Part shown: positions 19,623 through 28,185 of the stretch, piece by piece | Numbering within the stretch: the first letter of the stretch is position 1 | Layout of the letters: every line of letters begins with the position of its first letter | Assembly (NCBI RefSeq): GCF_003010955.1 | Contig: NZ_PGGO01000001.1 | Span: 62,001 to 126,000 of the forward strand | Length of the DNA stretch: 64,000 nucleotides | Direction: 5' to 3' | Source: Phyllobacterium brassicacearum | GTDB taxonomy: Bacteria > Pseudomonadota > Alphaproteobacteria > Rhizobiales > Rhizobiaceae | Position numbers and translations under genes: made by a program | The notes under the pieces: generated by a model | The model's input: only the letters and a program-made list of their open reading frames with translations | Database searches by the model: none | What the model was told of the DNA's origin: nothing

Positions 19623-19901
19623 CTGGAGCAAGTTTTGTCTATTCAGAGTCGTTCTGCCGGAGGGAATTTGGTACAAGTTCAAGGGGTTTGGCAAGGCCGA
19701 TGTGTGTACATCGGACGAAGCCGAAGCCCGAAGGAATTGGGCCAAATTCACCCGGCCGTTCGGGTTTCCGGCTGGCGGACACCCACTTTGTCAGGCGTCT
19801 TCGTACGATGCAACCACATCGACCTCGCCTCCTTCCGCGTGGATGGTCTCGCCATCCACGCGGAAACAGAATTGGCTCTGAATAGAAAAAACTTGCTCTA
19901 G
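19623..19901. repeat. Element of ~275 bp with long imperfect terminal inverted repeats
   Basis: The ends pair over about 25 bases: GAGCAAGTTTTGTCTATTCA at 19625 onward against TGAATAGAAAAAACTTGCTC near 19878-19897. Near the right end is a perfect 14 bp stem (TTCCGCGTGGATGG at 19833-19846 with 19852-19865, loop TCTCG). Other internal palindromes are visible (GATGTGTGTACATC near 19700). There is no transposase; the open frames inside are symmetrical noise. It looks like a MITE or a non-coding intergenic element, inserted between the feuN-like gene and feuP. No clear target duplication was seen. Confidence 0.65.
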
Positions 19902-19916
19902 CGTTGCGGATGCCGA

Positions 19917-20171
19917 TCAGTTGGCAGGCACGGCCACCTCGACGCGGCGCGGACGTTCACCGTCCTTGCCTGGAATGAGAACCACAACGACGCACACTTC
20001 CCGTCCGTTCTGCGTGACAGAGGTGGCGCGCGCAAGGGTACCACCCTGCGAATCCGCCACCTGTTGTCCGACTGACGTGCAGTCCGCCGCCAGGGCTGCC
20101 CCGGCGTAGAATACGCCAGAAGCTGAGATCAGGCCCGCAAGGGGCAGAGAGATATATGAGCGTTTCATCAT
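19917..20171 (-). CDS. feuN: Small periplasmic protein, FeuN-like
   Basis: Protein of 84 residues with a signal peptide (PLAGLISASGVFYAGAALA) and a mature part of about 55 residues with two cysteines (ADCTSVG, REVCVVVV) and a C-terminal strand pair, somewhat like a PepSY half-domain. It is encoded upstream of feuP on the same strand. In Sinorhizobium the small periplasmic protein FeuN binds the FeuQ sensor and restrains the system; size, export and position match, so I propose the same role. No strong ribosome site precedes either of the two start ATGs. The identification is inferred from position and size. Confidence 0.6.
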   Translation of the reverse strand: MMKRSYISLPLAGLISASGVFYAGAALAADCTSVGQQVADSQGGTLARATSVTQNGREVCVVVVLIPGKDGERPRRVEVAVPAN

Positions 20172-20485
20172 GGCGTCATGTTTATCAATTGCTGTCTGAA
20201 CGATGCATGAACAGTTGGGTTGCGGCGGGCAGAATTGCCACAGGTAACGCCTTTTAACATCATAATTCTACATTGGCGATATCATCGGCGATGACTGGTA
20301 AAAATATTGTTATCTCAATGCTTTATGAGCGGCTCTGACGACGCTTTTCGATCACGAAAATGCTCAGGGTCGGAGTTCAGGGTAGGCGTGAACAATAAAT
20401 TTGTGGGTAATTTCGTCGCGATTCTTTCCCCGGTCCGTCATTTCATACTTCACCCGCGCTAACCCCTTCTCAACCCTTCCCTGCA
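20172..20485. other. Intergenic region between divergent small genes
   Basis: 314 bp, moderately AT-rich, holding the promoters of the feuN-like gene (minus) and the 92-codon gene (plus). I see no reading frame, RNA gene or strong hairpin. Confidence 0.5.
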
Positions 20486-20764
20486 ATGCTGTTGGATCAC
20501 GATATCCGTTCAAGGATCAAGGACGTGGCAGAGCGAACCTCAATCGGTGATCAGTTCGAACGCAAGCAGCAGCATCTCAAGCAGATGCTTGACGACGGCA
20601 TTCCCTATAACGCCGCCGTTGCCGAGAGCGAGGTCATGTTCGAGACCGGCTATTTCGAACGCACTGACGACGAATTTGAGCGCATTCTGTTCGGCAGGAC
20701 CCGGAATGGCCACACCGCGAGCCCGGTTTCATCATTCGCACGAGACGCGATGTCATGGAAATGA
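20486..20764 (+). CDS. Hypothetical protein, 92 residues
   Basis: Soluble, charged protein of unknown family (starts MLLDHDIRSRIKDVAERT; contains FERKQQHLKQMLDDG and VMFETGYFERTDDEFER). Predicted mostly helical. No clear Shine-Dalgarno precedes the ATG. Codon content looks real in the first 70 residues; the tail after ILFGRTRNG is less convincing. The following short frame begins within its last codons. Confidence 0.5.
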   Translation: MLLDHDIRSRIKDVAERTSIGDQFERKQQHLKQMLDDGIPYNAAVAESEVMFETGYFERTDDEFERILFGRTRNGHTASPVSSFARDAMSWK

Positions 20765-20894
20765 AGCTCGACCTTGCCGATCTTATGCAAAGCATGCTGC
20801 ATTCCAGAAGCGCACCGACAAAACCCTCTATGTGCTCATCGTCGCGACGGCCATCATCCTTGCCTATACCGTCGTCCGTCCGATGGTGAACTAG
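20761..20894 (+). pseudogene. Possible small membrane protein, frame-disrupted
   Basis: The frame ending at 20894 encodes a good membrane helix (KTLYVLIVATAIILAYTVV) but has no plausible start codon just upstream in that frame. A neighbouring frame offers ATG at 20761 (MKLDLADLMQSML). A one-base shift near 20800 would join the two into a protein of about 44 residues. It could also be a real gene with a rare start, or chance. Confidence 0.35.
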
Positions 20895-21279
20895 CCTCTA
20901 GGACCGACCTCTCTGATCACAAATTGCGGCTCGCGATTCATGGGGTACCAGCCAAGCTGTGAGAACCATTTCTTGAACACATCTGTGTAGCCCCGCATTT
21001 GTCCTTGATCAAAAGGAGCGCCATCGTCCGCATAACATTGGATATCCAAGTACGTTTCCCCCTGCCACGCAGGTCGGCAATAAACCCGGCAACATGACCG
21101 TTGGAACTCCAATGGCGCTTTACGGAGCCGCCAGCGCGAATCCAGTCCAAATCAATTAGCAAGTGGTAGGCCATCCACATCATATGATCATCTTGTAAAG
21201 CTGCGACAAATTCTGCGCATCCGGCCAAGTCTATCTCGAGCTCATCGTCAATCTGCGCTTCAGCGTCGTCCGTAGCCAT
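20891..21279 (-). pseudogene. Hypothetical gene split by a one-base frameshift
   Basis: The first frame runs from ATG 21279 (MATDDAEAQIDDELEIDLAG ... FIADLRGRG) to a run of five C on the plus strand (21058-21062). The next frame continues sensibly from there (GETYLDIQCYADDGAPFD ... PQFVIREVGPRG) to a stop at 20891. Joining them gives a protein of about 129 residues of unknown family. Either the gene is broken or the homopolymer count is a sequencing error. Its stop overlaps the end of the plus-strand frame at 20894. Confidence 0.6.
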
Positions 21280-21331
21280 AGGTCAGTCCCCTTTTGCGTT
21301 GCCATACTTGAATTCCATACCGACGAAATAG

Positions 21332-21517
21332 TCACCACCACCCGAACCACTCACGCAGGAGGCAGGCGTATACAAGTGCGCAGATAAGGTACCAGAGGAC
21401 GAAACCCTTCCAATTGGTGCTGTTAACGGTCCAGCGAAACTTTTCATAGTCGTAAAACCCGCCCTCGCTGCTAGCGAAATGGAAGCCCAGAACAAAGCAT
21501 AACAAAAAGGCGAGCAT
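21332..21517 (-). CDS. Small two-helix membrane protein
   Basis: Protein of 61 residues from the ATG at 21517, with GAGG upstream. Two hydrophobic segments (MLAFLLCFVLGFHFA and FVLWYLICALVYACLL) flank a polar loop (GGFYDYEKFRWTVNSTNWK). The upstream extension of the open frame overlaps the next gene and looks like noise. Function unknown. It lies 31 bp downstream of the excalibur-domain gene and may be cotranscribed with it. Confidence 0.55.
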   Translation of the reverse strand: MLAFLLCFVLGFHFASSEGGFYDYEKFRWTVNSTNWKGFVLWYLICALVYACLLREWFGWW

Positions 21518-21548
21518 TCGTTTACGACCTCGATACCGGAGAAACCTA

Positions 21549-21935
21549 CTAGCGTCTTTTTCCAAAGTACGGCTCGCAGGCAACACCGTCGCCATCAGCG
21601 TCGAGGTGGGAAGCGTAGCCCGCCTGACCGGGCCGAGCGTTATCAAGGCCGAGCGCGCGGGCGGTCGCACAATTTCGCGGTGCGGCTTGGAAAGTTCGCG
21701 GTGCGGATTGGAAAGCGTTACTGGCGCGCCAAGCGTTTGGGTTACCGACAGTAAGGTGATGTAACAGAAACAGGGCCGCAAAAAGCCCCGTCACCACGAC
21801 CAAGGGAGTTGTGAGCAGCCGTCGGAGATATCGACCCCACTGCGACACAAAACCTTCATCCAAATGCTGCACGCGACGATAGAGGACACCGTTGTGTTCG
21901 ATCTGCCAAGGTGACTTCTTTCGTTTGGGTAACAT
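21549..21935 (-). CDS. Membrane-anchored excalibur-domain protein
   Basis: Protein of 128 residues from the ATG at 21935 (AAGG upstream); a TTG at 21983 is the alternative. A basic N-terminus is followed by one membrane helix (LVVVTGLFAALFLLHHL) and a C-terminal excalibur motif with NCATARALG, then DADGDGVACEPY, the calcium-binding DxDxDGxxCE core and its two cysteines. Such domains are found on surface proteins and with nucleases; here there is no enzyme domain. Partners are unknown. Confidence 0.8.
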   Translation of the reverse strand: MLPKRKKSPWQIEHNGVLYRRVQHLDEGFVSQWGRYLRRLLTTPLVVVTGLFAALFLLHHLTVGNPNAWRASNAFQSAPRTFQAAPRNCATARALGLDNARPGQAGYASHLDADGDGVACEPYFGKRR

Positions 21936-21979
21936 GGACCTTGCCCTTGGCTGCGCTTTCTTTGGAGGACGCCTGTCAA

Positions 21980-22162
21980 TCAATCATTGTGCAGGCAATA
22001 ACCGCACAGACCATCTCCGCCTGCGGTCGACTGCCACGGCTTGAACAATCGGTGACAATGGACGCACTCGATTGCAGACCCGGGTTGTTGCATACCAAGG
22101 CCCAGCTTCCGTAAGCGTTCATCGCGTTCTTGTTTCCATTTCGGTGTTTGCTTGTTGCTCAC
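21980..22162 (-). CDS. Small CxxC-pair protein
   Basis: Protein of 60 residues from the GTG at 22162, preceded by GGGGG. It has two Cys pairs, CVHCHRLF and CGYC near the C-terminus, arranged like a zinc ribbon, and a charged N-terminus (KWKQERDERLRKLG). The family is unknown. It is first in a run of small minus-strand genes (this, excalibur, two-helix, frameshifted gene). Confidence 0.5.
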   Translation of the reverse strand: MSNKQTPKWKQERDERLRKLGLGMQQPGSAIECVHCHRLFKPWQSTAGGDGLCGYCLHND

Positions 22163-22337
22163 GCGCGCCCCCGTATTTTTCTCACCACGATAGAGGCAAC
22201 AATTTGCGGGACGATTAAAACAAATGATCAAACTGTCTCGAAAATGACTGTCAAGGAAACTTTTCCCTATAAAGGAAAATATGCCGCAGTGAGAATTTAA
22301 GCGAGTCGCTCTATCCTTCTGCCATGACCTATCAGCT

Positions 22338-24551
22338 TCAATGGCACGCACGATTATCGGTGGCGAAGCACATCATCATGACTTCTGTGCCGTGGTTGGC
22401 ATCGACGTTCATGGCGCCGAAATCGGCAGCAAGTGCGGCCATCAATTCGTCAAGCGCAACGCCGGACAGGCGCCCGTTTAGCCAGTGTCCCGACGTCCAG
22501 TTGTCGCCATCGGACCACAGTGACTTTCTCAGGGGAAACTCCGGAAACGGCCGTGTTTCCCACGCCCAGACATAGATGCGGTCGCTGTCGAGCATCCCAG
22601 CGCCGTTCCCCGCGTTCCAATGGCCGAAATGCGCGCGGAGGAACCGGTTCTGCGCAAGATCGCAGCGTCCGTGATCCGAGAAATAAGGAAATGCGCCTTC
22701 CGACGACTTCATATCGGGAAAGACGTTCGGCTGGTTCGGCCCCTTGTCGGTCGCAGGACATCCAAGTTCCGTAAACCAGATCGGCTTACCGCTCGGCTGC
22801 CACTCGGTCGGCACAGCACTCTCGACGCCGCCCACACGATTGTAGTGGGCATTCTGCCCCCAGCCGGCAAGGTCCTTGTATCGGTAGACCCACGGCTTAC
22901 CGGATCCATCGGCAATTGGCGTGCGGGTGCGCGACGATCGCGCGTTGTCCGAAGTGTAATACCAATCAAAACCCTCGCCAGATGCAATCTGTCCCAGCAA
23001 TCCGTTCAGGTCATAGGGCGTCGCAAAACCATCAGGATTGGGAATGCTGTAGTCCTCGTCGCGCCAATCGCTCAGCGGCATATAATTGTCGATGCCAACC
23101 GCATCGATGGCGGGATGCGCCCACAACGGATCAAGATGAAAATAGACATCGCCCGACCCGTCTTGCGGATGATGGCCGAAATACTCCGTCCAGTCGGCGC
23201 CATAGGTCAGTTTGCAGGCTCCACCGAGGACATCGCGCAGTTCGGACGCCAGATCGCAGAGCGCATTGACAAAAGGAAAGCCATTGCTCTGGTCCCTGAT
23301 CATCGTCAGGCTGCAAAGCTCCGAGCCGAGGAGGAAACTATCAACGCCCCCGGCGATAACGGCCAGATGCGCGAGATGCAGGACCATCCGCCGATAGCCC
23401 CAGTCTTTTTTTCGTCCCGCTGTAAATGAGTCGACCATTCTTGATCTGAAAAAGGCACGCCTGTTGACGCCGCCCAGAAATGCGGCCACCTGGCCAGCAG
23501 CAGCTGCCGTGCCGTTGACACTACCGGGGCGGTACGGCGCCGGGTGGCATGTGATGCGTCCGCGCCACGGATAGGCGGCTTGCCGGGTACCGCCATAGGG
23601 ATCGGGCAACTGATTGTCGGCTCGAATGTCCATCGTCACGAACGGATAGAACATGACGCTCAAACCCCTCGCCTTGGCGTCTCGGATCGCAGCGATGACA
23701 CTCTGGTCCGAAGGCGTTCCTCCATAGGCGGCACCGTTTCCGGCGCGCGAGATCAGGTGTGCGTCATCGCGCGAAATGCCTCCTCTCCAGTTGCTGCTTT
23801 CTTTGTGACCTGCCCGGTCCATGACTCCGGGCTTGATAAGGCACTGCCCCGCCCGCAAATCCGTGCCAAACCAGGGAACGACAATCGCAACATGCTTCAG
23901 CAACGGCGATAACGCCTGCAACTCGTCCATCGATGCCTGCCAGTCGCTTTGATCGCGCAGGCAATTGCGATTGAGCCTCCTTGTCTCACCTTTGGAGGGC
24001 TCATCGGTGACCAGTTGCGGCGAGAGCCCGAATTCTGTCGCCCCGGGGATAAGCGCGACCGCCTTCAAATCACGGGCTACGCTTCCGTCGCACCACGCGG
24101 CGTCAAATTGCGGTCCGCGCAAACTGTCCGGGTCTTCCGAGGAAAACATCGCCGCGGTGGCTCCGTTGGTCCAAAGCAGTCGCCACCGCGCCATCTCATA
24201 ACGCGGACGCCCGGCCCGCGAGACCGCCATGATCCCCGATGGGCCGTCGATCATGACTTCGCGCGCATCCGCCAGAGTTTCACCGACCAGCGCGACATTG
24301 CAAGATCTGGCATCTGAGAATGGCCGGTAGGCCTGCACCACACCGTTGACCCATTCCGCACCCATCCGGGTCTTGCCGGGGCCTCTGCCGCCGAGGATCA
24401 GCCATGTCTGCCAATCAGCTCGCGGCGGCTGCTGCGCCGTCCTGCCCCGGAACATCCACTCCGGTTCGACCGCCTGCGTTTCCCTGTCGTCCAAGTTCCT
24501 TTCGGACCAAATCTCTCGCTCGGATGTCGGCAAGTTCATCGATCCTTTCAT
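22338..24551 (-). pseudogene. GTA remnant: terminase N-terminus fused to GTA TIM-barrel tail protein
   Basis: One uninterrupted frame of about 737 codons made of two unrelated parts. Residues about 1-155 are the start of a GTA/phage terminase large subunit: TWLILGGRGPGKTRMGAEWV (Walker A), SSEDPDSLRGPQFDAAWCD. From about residue 158 it switches to the TIM-barrel domain of the GTA host-specificity/tail-tip protein: VALIPGATEFGLSPQLV, AYGGTPSDQSVIAAIRDAKA, DAVGIDNYMPLSDWRDEDY, KPIWFTELGCPATDKG. The junction is near 24085. The C-terminus stops shortly after the TIM barrel, without the tail-protein domains expected beyond it. The genes normally between terminase and tail tip (portal, protease, capsid, tape measure) are missing, so an internal deletion fused the ends in frame. 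No function as terminase or tail is likely. Confidence 0.85.
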
Positions 24552-24889
24552 CAATGCGTTTGAGGGCCGCGCGAAGCTCGTCCGCAGTCAGCCCGCCGGC
24601 AGTTCGCGCCCGTTCGCTGGCGAAACGCTCCTGCAGATCGCTGACACGCTCTATCGTGCGAGCGAGCAGAGCAAGGGCATCGAGACGCACCTTGCTCGAC
24701 GTTTCTTCCTCTAGAGCCGAGAGCGTATCCAGTTCCTTGCGCAGCAATTCCATGATCCGCTGCGTCACGCGCAGCTGGCGGTTTCCCTACCGCATCTCAG
24801 TGTGCGACAGCCCGTCACGCTCTAGCGCGCGCAGGAACTGCTGCTCGTCCAAGCCGAGCACAGGCGCGATCTCACAATTCCGACGATGA
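24415..24889 (-). pseudogene. Remnant of small gene upstream of GTA terminase (TerS-like position)
   Basis: The minus-strand frame reads CEIAPVLGLDEQQFLRALER, DGLSHTEMR, then TAG at 24787-24789, then GNRQLRVTQRIMELLRKELD and on to a helical Ala-rich end at 24415. Sense continues across the stop, so this was one gene of at least 155 codons. It overlaps the start of the terminase fragment by about 140 bp. In GTA clusters the gene just before the large terminase is the small terminase-like orfg1; this is probably its decayed equivalent. No start codon remains upstream before a TGA. Confidence 0.6.
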
Positions 24890-24980
24890 CTAGAACCTAC
24901 AGCGCAACCGTCACGCAGTCAAGGATTATTTTCCTACTTATGATATTTTTCTTATTTACGTCGATGTTTGAGAGAATCAG

Positions 24981-25087
24981 GTCAGGGCGCGCCGAAAATG
25001 GCGGTTTTCGAGAACCGGAGCGCAGCGTACTTTAAGGTGCGTGAGCACCGGATCGCAGAAAAGCGCCATTTGCAGGCCCGTCCTGAC
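24981..25087 (+). repeat. Quasi-palindromic intergenic repeat, class B copy 1
   Basis: 107 bp with inverted ends GTCAGG/CCTGAC, the pair AAATGGCG/CGCCATTT and the shared core (TTTTCGAGAACCGGAGCGCAG ... GTGAGCACCGGATCGCAG). It shares the core hairpin with class A but has different, shorter arms. It ends 7 bp before the lysE-type gene stop codon. Confidence 0.88.
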
Positions 25088-25094
25088 GTGAATA

Positions 25095-25727
25095 TCACAC
25101 TGCCGCCTTTTTCCAGCCGAGAGCCAGCAACCCTGCCCCGATCATCAGCGATCCGCCTGTCCGGTTGACGATGCGCTGGACCTTGGGCTTGCGGATGGTC
25201 TGGCGCGCCATCGATGCCATCACGGCGTAGGTTCCGGCATTCAGCGTTGCGAGTACGAGGAAGGTCGTTTCGAAGATCACCATCTGTGTGAAGATCGGGC
25301 GGGTCGTATCGAGGAACTGCGGCAGGAAGGCCACGAAGAAGATAATGCTTTTGGGGTTGAGAGCAGTCACCACGTAGGCGTGGAGGAAAATGCGCATCGC
25401 CTTCTCGTTCTTCGCCGGCATTTCCCCTGTGTCTGGATTGGCGACGGGGGCACGCCAAAGCTTGATGCCAAGGTAGATGAGGTAGGCGGCACCGACCCAC
25501 TTCAGCACGGTGAAAATAGCTGCTGACGCCGCGAGCAAGGCGCCAAGTCCAAGCATGGACGCGGTCATCGCAGTGAAATCGCCAAGCGCAACGCCTGCCA
25601 CTGTTGCGGCTGCGAAGCGGCGGCCATGGCCAAGCGCATAGGAAATGACGAGAAGGATCGTTGGACCCGGGATGGCGAGAAGAACCGCCGATGCAGCAAC
25701 GAATGCCAGCCAATGCTCAATGGACAT
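25095..25727 (-). CDS. LysE/RhtB-family amino acid exporter
   Basis: Inner-membrane exporter of 210 residues from the ATG at 25727, with GGGAG upstream. It has the family start motif (LLAIPGPTILLVISYALGHG), about six hydrophobic segments and the conserved KWVGAAYLIYLGIKLWR. RhtB-type proteins export homoserine, threonine or related amino acids; the exact substrate cannot be read from the sequence. No LysG-type regulator is adjacent. Confidence 0.9.
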   Translation of the reverse strand: MSIEHWLAFVAASAVLLAIPGPTILLVISYALGHGRRFAAATVAGVALGDFTAMTASMLGLGALLAASAAIFTVLKWVGAAYLIYLGIKLWRAPVANPDTGEMPAKNEKAMRIFLHAYVVTALNPKSIIFFVAFLPQFLDTTRPIFTQMVIFETTFLVLATLNAGTYAVMASMARQTIRKPKVQRIVNRTGGSLMIGAGLLALGWKKAAV

Positions 25728-25947
25728 GCTCTTGCTCCCACGTGGAAAAATCACACCAATCCATCGGATCTTCGCAATTGCAAGTGGAAACTTTTCGGCA
25801 ACAGTCGCCTTTCAAAACTCCATATCGGGAGCGCTTGGCCTTGTGGCACTAGTTAAAAAGGCGGTATTCTTTTTGCGGGATGAAATGACCATATTAGCAC
25901 TTAAACAGCCGCCTCAAGAAGCTGTTAAGTGATATACGCTACACCAT

Positions 25948-28149
25948 ATGCCTTCAGGGAAGATATGGCTGAGCACAGGGCAGGCACGAAATTTGATGGA
26001 AGAGCCCAGGCCAGGCAAGGAACCAAAGCGATTCAAGGTCTCGCCGCTGCTCGGACTTGATGCCTGGATCGATTCAACCCTTTATGAAACGCGTTTTCGC
26101 CTGGCGGAATTCTGGGAAGATACAACCATCTTTTTCCGCCGCTTCCATGTGACCGGCTGGCGGCGCGCGATCTTCGAGGTTCTCGGCGAGGCCTTCACCT
26201 GGGGCACGGTCGGCTCGGTGGTCATGCTGACACTTGCGATACCGGCTTTTCACGAGACAGAAAAGAATTGGCGCACCCGCGACGACTTCGCCGTGACGTT
26301 CCTCGATCGTTACGGCAACGAGATCGGCCAGCGCGGCATCCTGCATCGTAGCGCCGTTCCGATCGATGAGCTACCCGATCACGTCATCAAGGCCGTTCTT
26401 GCCACGGAAGACCGCCGTTTCTTCGATCATTTCGGCATTGATTTTCTCGGCCTTTCCCGCGCCATGACCGAAAACCTGCGGGCCAATTCCGTGGTTCAGG
26501 GCGGCTCGACAATCACGCAACAGTTGGCGAAGAACCTGTTCCTGACCAATGAGCGCAGCATAGACCGCAAGATCAAGGAGGCCTTCCTCGCGGTCTGGCT
26601 CGAATCCAATCTGAGCAAGAAGGAAATCCTGCAGACCTATCTCGACCGCGCCTATATGGGCGGCGGCACATTCGGCATCGCAGCGGCTTCGCAATTCTAC
26701 TTCGGCAAGAGCGTCAAGGACGTCAATCTCGCCGAAGCTGCCATGCTGGCAGGTTTGTTCAAGGCACCCGCCAAATATGCCCCGCATGTGAACCTACCTG
26801 CCGCCCGTGCCCGCGCCAATGTGGTGCTGAGCAACCTCGTCCAGGGCGGGTTGATGACCGAAGGTCAGGTCGTTGGCGCCCGCCGCAATCCGGCAACGGT
26901 TGTTGATCGTGGCCGGTCCGACAGTCCGGATTACTTCCTCGACTGGACATTCGATGAGGTGCGCAAAGTCGCGCAGAAAATGCCGACCCATACGCTCGTT
27001 GTTCGCACCACGCTTGATACCGGCATCCAGAAGGCGGCCGAAGAGTCCGCTGAATTCCACCTGCGCAAGTTCGGCAAGGAATATAACGTGGCGCAGGCCG
27101 CTATCGTTGTTCTGGAAAACAACGGCGCCGTCCGGGCGATTGTTGGCGGGCGCGATTATGGCGAAAGCCAGTTCAACCGCGCCACGGCCGCCCTGCGCCA
27201 GGCCGGCTCATCATTCAAGCCCTATGTTTATGCTGCTGCCATGGAAAAGGGTTTGACCCCGAAGACCCTGGTTTCGGGCGGAGCGGTTTCCTGGGGCAAC
27301 TGGTCACCGCAGAACTACTCGCGCCAGTATCTGGGCAAGATCGACCTCACCACTGCCCTCGTGAAATCCATCAATACCGTGCCGGTACGCCTCGCCAAGG
27401 ATTATTTGACCACAGCGCCGATCGTGGCACTGACCAAGGCCTTTGGCGTTGAATCGCCGATCAGCTCGCACAAGACGATGGTGCTTGGAACGTCGGGCAT
27501 GACGGTCTTGGATCAAGCAACCGGCTACAATGTGTTCGCGACAGGCGGGATCGCCGGCATGCGCCACCCCTTCACGCAGATCCTGAACCAGAACGGCGAC
27601 GTATTGTGGGACTGGAAGAAGGACGGCGTGAAACCGCACCGGGTACTTTCGGAGACAGCGGCCAACAACATGAACTTCATGCTGGCGCAGGTGCCCGAAT
27701 GGGGTACCGGCCGGCGGGCCGCGCTGCCAATGACACGCGCAGCGGGCAAGACCGGCACGACGCAAAGCTATCGCGATGCATGGTTCTGCGGCTTCACCGG
27801 CAATTACACGGCCGCAGTCTGGTTCGGCAACGACAACTTCACGCCGACCAAAGAATTGACGGGTGGCATCCTACCGGCCATGACCTGGCAGCGGCTGATG
27901 AACTACGCCCATCAGAACATCGATCTCAAGGCCATTCCCGGGATCGACCCGACCCTGCCCAAGCAGGAAAAAGTCGCTGCGGCAGAGGAGGAGGCCGTCG
28001 AAGAGGATACCGACGCGCTGAAGGCCGAGGAGCGGCCACGAGTTCTCTCCAATGCTACCGCGGCAGCCGTCCGGGAGATCGGCCAGGCATTGAAGGACGC
28101 GCCGCGGCTGAAACCGCCAGTTCCTCCAGCAAAAGTCTCCGCGCTTTGA
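25948..28149 (+). CDS. Class A penicillin-binding protein (PBP1A family)
   Basis: Bifunctional peptidoglycan synthase of 733 residues; an internal ATG at 25996, with GGGCAGG upstream, may be the real start (717 residues). A membrane anchor (WGTVGSVVMLTLAIPAF) is followed by the glycosyltransferase domain (ATEDRRFFDHFGID; GGSTITQQLAKNLFL) and the transpeptidase domain with SXXK in AGSSFKPYVYA, SXN in SINTVP and KTGTTQ. It polymerises and cross-links glycan strands in the periplasm. The C-terminal 60 residues are Glu/Lys-rich and unstructured. Confidence 0.95.
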   Translation: MPSGKIWLSTGQARNLMEEPRPGKEPKRFKVSPLLGLDAWIDSTLYETRFRLAEFWEDTTIFFRRFHVTGWRRAIFEVLGEAFTWGTVGSVVMLTLAIPAFHETEKNWRTRDDFAVTFLDRYGNEIGQRGILHRSAVPIDELPDHVIKAVLATEDRRFFDHFGIDFLGLSRAMTENLRANSVVQGGSTITQQLAKNLFLTNERSIDRKIKEAFLAVWLESNLSKKEILQTYLDRAYMGGGTFGIAAASQFYFGKSVKDVNLAEAAMLAGLFKAPAKYAPHVNLPAARARANVVLSNLVQGGLMTEGQVVGARRNPATVVDRGRSDSPDYFLDWTFDEVRKVAQKMPTHTLVVRTTLDTGIQKAAEESAEFHLRKFGKEYNVAQAAIVVLENNGAVRAIVGGRDYGESQFNRATAALRQAGSSFKPYVYAAAMEKGLTPKTLVSGGAVSWGNWSPQNYSRQYLGKIDLTTALVKSINTVPVRLAKDYLTTAPIVALTKAFGVESPISSHKTMVLGTSGMTVLDQATGYNVFATGGIAGMRHPFTQILNQNGDVLWDWKKDGVKPHRVLSETAANNMNFMLAQVPEWGTGRRAALPMTRAAGKTGTTQSYRDAWFCGFTGNYTAAVWFGNDNFTPTKELTGGILPAMTWQRLMNYAHQNIDLKAIPGIDPTLPKQEKVAAAEEEAVEEDTDALKAEERPRVLSNATAAAVREIGQALKDAPRLKPPVPPAKVSAL

Positions 28150-28185
28150 TTGCGTGTCCCAACGCTCCCGTGTACTTCTGATTCC

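Noticed and set aside
19617-19901. 94-codon plus-strand frame
   Set aside because: It spans the inverted-repeat element almost exactly and has no ribosome site or family features.
24982-25713. 243-codon minus-strand frame
   Set aside because: Shadow of the LysE-family gene in another frame, extended by the class B repeat.
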